From T3Sed10-241 sp036796255 (lineage in GTDB: Bacteria; Bacteroidota; Bacteroidia; Flavobacteriales_D; Cryomorphaceae): 20,158 nt of DNA. The stretch is taken from the NCBI GenBank assembly GCA_036796255.1, contig DAIRDH010000059.1, forward strand, positions 1 through 20,158. The letters run 5' to 3'. The translations under genes and the position numbers were made by a program. Below the pieces are notes generated by a model. It was not told the origin of the DNA. It saw only the letters and a list, made by a program, of their open reading frames with translations, and made no database searches. Each line of letters begins with the position of its first letter. The first letter of the stretch is position 1. This document shows positions 14,509-20,158 of the stretch, piece after piece.

Positions 14509-17500
14509 ATGCGCTGGGTCATGATAATATGGTGCTTGTACGCTCTGATGTGCCGCATGGCGGTAGTGCAGGGCCAGAGCCTGTCATTTCAGCACCTCAA
14601 CAAGCAGAAAGGATTCAGTCAAAGTGTGTGTTATGACGTGCTCAAAGACAAGCAAGGCTATCTCTGGATCACCACCATCAGCGGCTTGTACCGCTACGAT
14701 GGCAATCGTTTTGAAGATTTCACACAAGGCAACAATGTACTAAAAGGCCATGCCCTGGTATCGCTGATTGAAGACCTCAACGGCGATTTGTGGCTATCGC
14801 GGTTCGGCGCGGAGCTGGTGCATTATCGACGGCAGGAGCATAGCTTTGAAATCATCGCTTTAAGCAAATTGTCGGCTGATATGCCCGCCGAAATTGGCTT
14901 GGTGCAATTGCTGCACGTCGACGGACAGAACCGCATCTGGATGCAGCTCTCCCCATCTTCCTTGGCTTGCTATGACCCGAATGACAACACGGTGCAATAC
15001 ATTGGCGATGAAACGCTGGAAATGCTGAAGCTTTTTCCACAAAAGGGCGATCCTACAGAACCGCTCGTGGCAGCAACTACAAAAGGGGATGACTTGGTAT
15101 TGAGTGGATTTCTGGACAAGGACCTGAAAATAAAATGGACAAACAGCTTCTCTGACTGGCCTTTGAAGCCGTCAGCACTGGCGATGACCGATGGAGAGCA
15201 CCTTTGGGGCATCCGGGGTCACACCTTGATGAAGTACAGTTTCGAGCAAAAAACCTGTACTACATACCCTTTAGAAGTATTGGCAGATACAAAGTATGAC
15301 CCCGGCTCCCTTTACGCTGATCCCAATGGCCATTTGTGGCTGAGTGCCGATGGGGGTCTTTTGCACATAACTACCTCACCAAAACCCCTGGCCACCTACC
15401 ACCATAACAGAGCCGATGATGGCTACAGCATCGCCGGCACCGCGGTGCCACACCATGTAGATCGGGATGGCATACTGTGGACCACCGTTTACGGAAAGGG
15501 AATCAGCTACGCCCAACTGGGTAGCCTAAGATTTCCGAATGTACTCCCGGAAGCATCAGTTAAAGAGATCAATGCCAGCAATTATGTGCGTGCCATCTGC
15601 GCAACTCAGCATGGCATCACCTATGTAGCGGTGCAATCGGGTGGGGTGATGCGGCTGGACAGTAGCTACGCGGCGCAGCCCCACGTGCTCCCGCCTGAGG
15701 CCGGGGTGGTAGAGCACCTCCTTTGCGAAAAAGGCAAGGGCGTATGGATGGCGGGCAAAACCTTGTTCCTTTTGCAAAAAAATGAAAGCGCGCCTATCTC
15801 CTACCCAACTCCGACGCCTGATTTCAAAGGATTTACAGTAGTACACCGCAGTTCTGACGGCCAGCTCCTGGCAGGGGGTTACCAAAGCTTTTACCACTTC
15901 GATGAGGCCACTGGCAGCTTTCATTTGCCGAAAGGCATCCCCCAAAATGGAACTTACTGCGTAATTTATAGCCTGAAAAACAATCACTTGCTGGTATGCC
16001 GACGCGATGAAGGGGTTTCGCTTTACGCGAAAAACGAAGATGGATACAGCCTCGTGAAAGAGGTGGATGCAAACCTTTATGTAAAATGCATCACGAGGGC
16101 CACTGATGGTAGACTGCTGCTGGCGACCACCATTGGGCTGTATCATTACGACGAGAATACCCAGACTGCGCTGCCCCTTGAAGAGGTAAACCAGAGATTG
16201 CCCGACTTATACTTGTACAGCATATTACAAGATGAAAATGATCGATATTGGACTTCAACCAACGCGGGTTTGTGCTTGTGGGATAGGGAATACTTTCAAT
16301 GGTTTGACATGGGCCACGGCTTACAGGACCTGGAATTTAACACCAACGCATTTTGCAAAACTGCTTCCGGCGATTTGCTCTTTGGAGGTGTCAACGGAAT
16401 CAATCTAATCCCTAGGAACCAAAACCTGTCAGCCCTGCGCAGAAAGCCCTCTTTGCACTTGAAAAGCCTTGCCTCGCGTGATGTGGAACTCGGCGAAGAA
16501 AATATTCTTGCTGAGGGTGAAGCCATGTTGATGGGATGGGGCAACAATGCCCTCGAGCTGGAGTACGCATTGCTGGAGTACTTCAGACCGGAGCGCATGA
16601 GAGTGCGCTACCGACTTGAGGGACACGATGATACTTGGCAAAGAGGACCCTCGCACGGGAGGGTACGCTTTGCCAATGTTGCCCCCGGACGCTACACGTA
16701 TGAGATGCAGGCAGCCGATGCCAATGGAAATTGGGACAGCACGGTGCAATCATGGGTACTCCTCATCAAGCCACTGTGGTGGCAAACGTGGTGGACCCGC
16801 AGCGCTGCTATCCTGCTGATGATGGCAATGGCTTTTTTTGCCTTAAAGGCATACACCGCTCGCAAGCTGCAACAACAAAGGGAGACCCTGGTGCGCGAAA
16901 CCGCGGTGCAGCGTGAGCGTGAGCGCATCACCGCCGACCTGCACGACGACATCGGAGCGACGCTCAGCAGTATGTATTTATATGGTGATCTGGCCAATAC
17001 GGTATGGCAGGAGAAGCCCGAAGAGAGCCGCAAAATGCTTGGTACAATCACTACGCACAGCCAAGAACTGATGCAACGAATGAGTGATATTGTGTGGAGT
17101 CTTAAATCGGCTGAGGAAGTCTCAGCCAGCCTCTCAGTGCGCCTGCGCAACCATGCCCGTGAGCTGGTGGAAGGCACCGGACTGAAAGTTAAAATAGAGC
17201 TGGAGGAGGCACTGGACCGAAGCCTGCGCAATCCGGTGGTGCGCAAAAACCTGCTGCTCATCACCAAAGAGGCCATGAACAATGTTGTGAAATACAGTGA
17301 GGCCCAACATCTGCGTATAGCGATGTACTGCGAAGGCGAACTGGTGCACCTCCGCATTACGGACGATGGTAAGGGATTTGATATCAACACGATCGAACAG
17401 GGAAATGGATTGAGCAATATGAGACAACGATGTGAGCGACTGGGCGGAGAAATCAAGTTTGAGAGTGCCCCAGGCGAGGGATGCACCGTGCACTGCACCT

Positions 17501-17538
17501 TGCCTATGGCTATTATTAGGCAGGGGTTGGCTTCATGA
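14509..17538 (+). CDS. two-component sensor histidine kinase with beta-propeller sensor
   Basis: Membrane sensor of 1009 aa. A signal sequence (about 1-21, MRWVMIIWCLYALMC) leads to a periplasmic sensor built of Reg_prop propeller blades, for example GYLWITTISGLYRYDG, NGHLWLSADGGLLHI, GRLLLATTIGLYHYDE and DRYWTSTNAGLCLWD. These are followed by a Y_Y_Y domain (about 679-752) with YRLEGHDDTW and VAPGRYTYEMQAADANGNW. One transmembrane helix (about 762-783) precedes a HisKA_3 domain with His812 in ADLHDDIGATLSS and a HATPase_c domain (about 905-1003) with EAMNNVVKYSEA, ITDDGKGFD and GLSNMRQRCERLGG. Unlike the large hybrid systems of the phylum it has no receiver or AraC domain; a separate NarL-type regulator follows 19 bp downstream. 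The ATG at 14509 is preferred to the TTG two codons earlier. Ligand unknown. Confidence 0.92.
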   Translation: MRWVMIIWCLYALMCRMAVVQGQSLSFQHLNKQKGFSQSVCYDVLKDKQGYLWITTISGLYRYDGNRFEDFTQGNNVLKGHALVSLIEDLNGDLWLSRFGAELVHYRRQEHSFEIIALSKLSADMPAEIGLVQLLHVDGQNRIWMQLSPSSLACYDPNDNTVQYIGDETLEMLKLFPQKGDPTEPLVAATTKGDDLVLSGFLDKDLKIKWTNSFSDWPLKPSALAMTDGEHLWGIRGHTLMKYSFEQKTCTTYPLEVLADTKYDPGSLYADPNGHLWLSADGGLLHITTSPKPLATYHHNRADDGYSIAGTAVPHHVDRDGILWTTVYGKGISYAQLGSLRFPNVLPEASVKEINASNYVRAICATQHGITYVAVQSGGVMRLDSSYAAQPHVLPPEAGVVEHLLCEKGKGVWMAGKTLFLLQKNESAPISYPTPTPDFKGFTVVHRSSDGQLLAGGYQSFYHFDEATGSFHLPKGIPQNGTYCVIYSLKNNHLLVCRRDEGVSLYAKNEDGYSLVKEVDANLYVKCITRATDGRLLLATTIGLYHYDENTQTALPLEEVNQRLPDLYLYSILQDENDRYWTSTNAGLCLWDREYFQWFDMGHGLQDLEFNTNAFCKTASGDLLFGGVNGINLIPRNQNLSALRRKPSLHLKSLASRDVELGEENILAEGEAMLMGWGNNALELEYALLEYFRPERMRVRYRLEGHDDTWQRGPSHGRVRFANVAPGRYTYEMQAADANGNWDSTVQSWVLLIKPLWWQTWWTRSAAILLMMAMAFFALKAYTARKLQQQRETLVRETAVQRERERITADLHDDIGATLSSMYLYGDLANTVWQEKPEESRKMLGTITTHSQELMQRMSDIVWSLKSAEEVSASLSVRLRNHARELVEGTGLKVKIELEEALDRSLRNPVVRKNLLLITKEAMNNVVKYSEAQHLRIAMYCEGELVHLRITDDGKGFDINTIEQGNGLSNMRQRCERLGGEIKFESAPGEGCTVHCTLPMAIIRQGLAS

Positions 17539-17545
17539 AAAAAAG

Positions 17546-17553
17546 TAATTTTG
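17546..17553 (+). promoter_or_regulatory. TAnnTTTG match inside the kinase/regulator gap
   Basis: TAATTTTG matches the -7 consensus exactly and ends 4 bases before the response-regulator ATG. If used, the transcript would be leaderless or nearly so. It could equally be a chance A/T-rich match within an operon. Confidence 0.3.
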
Positions 17554-17557
17554 AACA

Positions 17558-18193
17558 ATGACCGCAATACTTGCATATGACGACAGCAGGCCACGTCGCG
17601 AAAGCCTCAAGGCCTTGATCGACCTTACACCCGGCATGCAATGGGTAGGTGGATTTGAAAATTGCAAGGAAGTGGAGGCGCAAATGATGAATTGCCAACC
17701 CGATGTGGTGCTCATGGATATACAAATGCCCGGCACGGATGGCATTGAGGGTCTGATCCGAATCAAACAGCACTTTCCCACCGTCAAGGTGATCATGCAA
17801 ACCGCATTTGATGATGATGAAAAAGTATTCAAGGCATTGCAAGCCGGCGCCGAGGGCTACATTCTAAAGAGTGCTACCGCAGCCCAAATTATTCAGGGCA
17901 TCGAGGATGTGTTAAAGGGCGGCGCGGCCATTACGCCGTCTATCGCTCTGAAGGTGATGCAGTACTTTCGTGAAAAGCCCAGCATGGAGCCTGCAAACGA
18001 CCATGGGCTTACGCCAAAAGAGCGCGAGGTGCTTCGCTTGCTCGCCGAGGGCCAAAGCTACAAGATGGTAGCTGACCAGCTGAACAATAGCTACTTCACT
18101 GTTAATAACCACGTGAAAAAAATCTACCAAAAGCTACAGGTTCATTGCCTGGCCGAGGCTGTAATCGCTGCGCAAAAGAGCAGGCTGGTTTAG
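17558..18193 (+). CDS. NarL/LuxR-type response regulator, partner of the propeller kinase
   Basis: DNA-binding response regulator of 211 aa. The receiver (about 3-118) has Asp8/Asp9 (AYDDS), phospho-acceptor Asp54 in DVVLMDIQMPGTDG, Thr82 (VIMQTAFDDDE) and Lys104 (GYILKSA). The LuxR-type HTH (about 150-208) reads LTPKEREVLRLLAEGQSYKMVADQLNNSYFTVNNHVKKIYQKLQ across several motifs, with the recognition helix in TVNNHVKKIYQ. It follows the HisKA_3 kinase by 19 bp on the same strand; HisKA_3 kinases pair with NarL-type regulators, so a phosphotransfer pair is the natural reading. Its 3' end lies 5 bp from the convergent PAS-LuxR gene. Targets are not shown by the sequence; the nearby secreted proteins are candidates. 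Confidence 0.93.
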   Translation: MTAILAYDDSRPRRESLKALIDLTPGMQWVGGFENCKEVEAQMMNCQPDVVLMDIQMPGTDGIEGLIRIKQHFPTVKVIMQTAFDDDEKVFKALQAGAEGYILKSATAAQIIQGIEDVLKGGAAITPSIALKVMQYFREKPSMEPANDHGLTPKEREVLRLLAEGQSYKMVADQLNNSYFTVNNHVKKIYQKLQVHCLAEAVIAAQKSRLV

Positions 18194-18198
18194 ACCCC

Positions 18199-19011
18199 CT
18201 ACCAGGCCAGGTGGCCCATGAGCACCCCATAACTCACCAATTCAGCTGTAGATTTTGCTCCGGCTTTGCGCAGCAAACTCTGCCTGTGGTTGTTTACTGT
18301 GTGGATACTCACATTTAATTGATCCGCGATTTGCTTGCTGCTGAGCCCGCTTGCCAGGAGCTTAAGTATTTCCTGCTCACGCGGTGTAATGGGGCGTATT
18401 GGACTGGAACCCTCTTGCAGATCGCCATGTTCGCGGCACCTGATGCATGTCACCGTATTCTTTTCCATATCTCGTATGGTCATTAGTGCTTCTCCGGTGC
18501 TCATCAGGTGGCTAACATCCGTCACCGTGGTAAAAATATACAAGAAGTCACCGCCCTTTTCGAAATACACATCAAGGTATTGAACCATTGCCCATTTGTA
18601 AACATTGCTGTGATTCAATACCCTCAGGAAAATACAAGGCATAATGAATTTACGTCTTTCGGGCTCAGTACCAGCCAAAAATTGGCCCCAATACTCGCTG
18701 TATGCAAACATTTTTGGCAGGTCATCAGGATGCGTTCGTTTGTAAACAAATTCAGCACCCTTCCCAATCAGTTCTTTTGAGGCTATTCCAAAAATTTCAG
18801 CGGTATTGCCACCTGCAGAGTAGGTAACTCCCTTTAATCTGTCGGCAATAAACCAGCAATATGTTCCAATCGCAAATCGGTTGTAATGATAAAGTAAATT
18901 GGCAAAGTATGCATCTACATCAGGGGAGGGATCAGACGTAGCCTGTGGATTGGCCAACAACTGAAACTCCTTATTCGACAGAGGTTTGATGATTTCACTT
19001 CTCGTTTTCAT
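18199..19011 (-). CDS. PAS-domain LuxR-family transcriptional regulator
   Basis: Regulator of 270 aa with a PAS-like sensor (about 45-170; THPDDLPKMFAYSEYW and FLYIFTTVTDVSHLM fit a PAS_3 domain) and a C-terminal LuxR HTH (about 207-268). In the HTH, ITPREQEILKLLASGLSSKQ and IADQLNVSIHTVNNHRQSLL are the helix-turn-helix. It has no receiver domain and no DNA-binding autoinducer pocket motif that I recognise, so it probably senses a small cytosolic signal or a partner protein. A TCIRC motif (Cys189, Cys192) with nearby His195 sits in the linker and may be redox- or metal-sensitive; this is speculative. ATG 19011 is preferred over the GTG one codon upstream. Convergent with the response regulator at a 5-bp spacing, so the two transcripts must overlap unless terminated within coding sequence. 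Confidence 0.86.
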   Translation of the reverse strand: MKTRSEIIKPLSNKEFQLLANPQATSDPSPDVDAYFANLLYHYNRFAIGTYCWFIADRLKGVTYSAGGNTAEIFGIASKELIGKGAEFVYKRTHPDDLPKMFAYSEYWGQFLAGTEPERRKFIMPCIFLRVLNHSNVYKWAMVQYLDVYFEKGGDFLYIFTTVTDVSHLMSTGEALMTIRDMEKNTVTCIRCREHGDLQEGSSPIRPITPREQEILKLLASGLSSKQIADQLNVSIHTVNNHRQSLLRKAGAKSTAELVSYGVLMGHLAW

Positions 19012-19134
19012 CACTTCATCAAGGCAAGATTTGACTTACGCGAGATTGAAAGTAAAACAAATCATCTGATGAACCTAGACGAAATCCCACAAGCATTTGA
19101 AAACCAAAGAATCCTTAGCGAATGACCTTTTATG

Positions 19135-19150
19135 TATAGCTAGGTCTAGC
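19135..19150 (+). repeat. direct repeat copy 1
   Basis: TATAGCTAGGTCTAGC, matching copy 2 at 19333-19348 (TATAGCTATTTCTAGC) at 14 of 16 positions, 198 bp apart. Both contain a near-palindromic TAGCTA/CTAGC core. Confidence 0.45.
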
Positions 19151-19332
19151 ACCCACAAGCAGCATAGTACAAATTCAATTCGCACACTCACTCGCACGAA
19201 CTTAATCTTCAGGAATGCAACTACTTGACATTTCAAAAAAACATGTACGAAGGTATAGACCGGAAAATCAGAAGCTCAGCTTTGCTCATTTATATAATCA
19301 AAATGCCACTTTATCGACCGAAAAATACGGTC

Positions 19333-19348
19333 TATAGCTATTTCTAGC
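19333..19348 (+). repeat. direct repeat copy 2
   Basis: TATAGCTATTTCTAGC; its left end overlaps the right arm of the TATAGACCG/CGGTCTATA inverted pair. Confidence 0.45.
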
Positions 19349-19395
19349 TATTGTGTGAAAAAGCTTAATGGTCCAAATTTGCCTTTCTTGATTGA

Positions 19396-19416
19396 TGTAC
19401 CTCCAAAGGGAGGACA
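19396..19416 (+). other. stem-loop in the LamG gene upstream region
   Basis: TGT-A-CCTCC, loop AAAG, GGAGG-ACA: 8 base pairs with one bulged A. No T-run follows. It lies about 70 bases upstream of the promoter candidate, so it may be a protein site or attenuating hairpin; role unknown. Confidence 0.35.
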
Positions 19417-19486
19417 TCTTTCAATCCATTTGTGCTTCGATTTCTTTAACCATCATAATAAAATGAAAGCATGCTTCCAGCTAATG

Positions 19487-19494
19487 TAGCTTTC
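19487..19494 (+). promoter_or_regulatory. probable -7 box of the LamG gene
   Basis: TAGCTTTC, seven of eight matching TAnnTTTG, ends 26 bases before the ATG at 19521. Confidence 0.4.
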
Positions 19495-19520
19495 AAACAG
19501 CCAATCCAAAACCAAACCTT

Positions 19521-20158
19521 ATGAAAAAGTTGCTATCCGCCCTATTCCTTTTGATCATCTTTATTGGCGCATCACAAGCCCAGACCCCTGTTGCATCTTA
19601 TCCCTTTAACGGCAATGCCGAAGACGCCATCGGCTCCAACGACGGCACCGTAAATGGTGCCACCCTGACCGAAGACCGATTTGGCAATGCCAATAGTGCG
19701 TATAGTTTTGATGGAGTGGATGACGTCATTGTATTTGACGGTCCGTTTACAACCGCAATAGATAACTTCACCATTTCAGCATGGGTAAAAAAGTCCAACA
19801 TTGAATCTGGAGGTCAAATTGTGAGCAATGGTCGCAACCCAGGAAGTGGATTTCCCGCACCACTTTATGATGGCTACAGTTATGGTACAGGAGAAACTTC
19901 GCTTGCAGCCAACTACCACGCAGTTCTGGTTTCTGCTAGTGGATGTCTCGCTCAAGGCACTGAATGGGAATTCACCGTAATGGTGAGAGAAGCGGGAATC
20001 ACAAAATTTTATTTAAATGGGATTCAATGCCCAAATACCTTTAACAATTCACCCATTGCACCAACCCAAAATGCATTTATTGGAGCGCTCAATGGCATCG
20101 GCACCAGCCCTTTTGAAGGCAGTATTGACGACGTAAAAATCTACAACGTTGCATTAAC
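19521..20158 (+). CDS. secreted LamG-like (concanavalin A fold) protein, N-terminal part
   Basis: The 212 visible codons begin with a clear signal peptide (MKKLLSALFLLIIFIGASQA, cleavage before QTPV). One LamG/laminin-G-3-type jelly-roll domain follows (about 24-212): VASYPFNGNAEDAIGSNDGT, AYSFDGVDDVIVF, FTISAWVKK, TKFYLNGIQC, AFIGALNG and FEGSIDDVKIYNVAL. These are the standard strands of the fold, and the last block is its usual end. The reading frame is still open at the window end, so the protein continues; in Bacteroidota such N-termini often precede further repeats and a type IX sorting domain, but this cannot be seen here. It likely binds or decorates a surface glycan or matrix. Divergent from the PAS-LuxR gene across a repeat-rich gap. 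Confidence 0.85.
   Translation, partial: MKKLLSALFLLIIFIGASQAQTPVASYPFNGNAEDAIGSNDGTVNGATLTEDRFGNANSAYSFDGVDDVIVFDGPFTTAIDNFTISAWVKKSNIESGGQIVSNGRNPGSGFPAPLYDGYSYGTGETSLAANYHAVLVSASGCLAQGTEWEFTVMVREAGITKFYLNGIQCPNTFNNSPIAPTQNAFIGALNGIGTSPFEGSIDDVKIYNVAL

Larger units (their letters stand above)
19012..19520. other. 509-bp non-coding divergent region with several repeats
   Basis: Lies between the PAS-LuxR and LamG protein starts. Contains the dyad TCATCTGATGA (19062-19072, 50 bases upstream of the PAS-LuxR ATG); a direct repeat pair at 19135 and 19333; an inverted pair TATAGACCG (19254-19262) and CGGTCTATA (19328-19336); and a stem-loop at 19396-19416. No frame in it looks coding. Confidence 0.6.

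Noticed and set aside
16692..17594. Minus-strand open frame of 300 codons opposite the sensor kinase
   Set aside because: Ser/Arg-rich with no domain, and it covers the conserved HisKA_3 and HATPase_c regions on the other strand.

Overview
The window reads as a chromosomal segment of a Bacteroidota bacterium, probably a Flavobacteriales-like lineage of moderate G+C. Four things point there. Exact copies of the Bacteroidota -7 promoter box (TAnnTTTG) sit in front of at least six genes. There is a large secreted protein with the gliding-motility/type IX secretion C-terminal domain. There is a two-component kinase with a beta-propeller sensor of the type common in this phylum, and a GxxExxY-family protein. 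I saw no rRNA, tRNA, CRISPR array, phage gene or recognisable transposase.

Layout, left half (1-10.4 kb), mostly housekeeping: a truncated L-2-hydroxyglutarate oxidase (lhgO, minus) is divergent from a DUF456 membrane protein. A beta-ketoacyl-ACP synthase III-like enzyme follows and converges on an alpha/beta-hydrolase esterase carrying an EF-hand-like loop. The esterase is divergent from purB, which is followed by an MsbA-like ABC exporter. Between the convergent 3' ends of the exporter and hemL lies a compact insert of about 845 bp. It holds an A+T-rich PD-(D/E)XK nuclease-like GxxExxY gene bracketed by 28-bp terminal inverted repeats (24/28 identical), built from a 9-bp-periodic ATCTGCG motif, with small hairpins inside the left arm. 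hemL (minus) and kynU (plus) are then transcribed away from each other from promoters that face one another, so their predicted leaders overlap across a 12-bp palindrome.

Right half (10.4-20.2 kb), regulation and cell surface: an orphan NarL/LuxR response regulator (minus); a secreted 852-residue adhesin-like protein with four Cys-containing repeats and a gliding-motility C-terminal domain (minus); a non-coding stretch of about 540 bp with a 15-bp perfect dyad; a 1009-residue propeller/Y_Y_Y/HisKA_3 sensor kinase with its NarL-type response regulator 19 bp downstream; a convergent PAS-LuxR regulator only 5 bp from that regulator; a 509-bp non-coding stretch with several repeat pairs; and a secreted LamG-like protein cut by the window end. 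Three LuxR-type regulators beside two secreted proteins suggest a locus that tunes surface proteins, but the sequence does not prove that link.

Most interesting: the inverted-repeat-bounded GxxExxY cassette at 6888-7732, which looks like a small REP/BIME-like or mobile element carrying its own nuclease-like gene.
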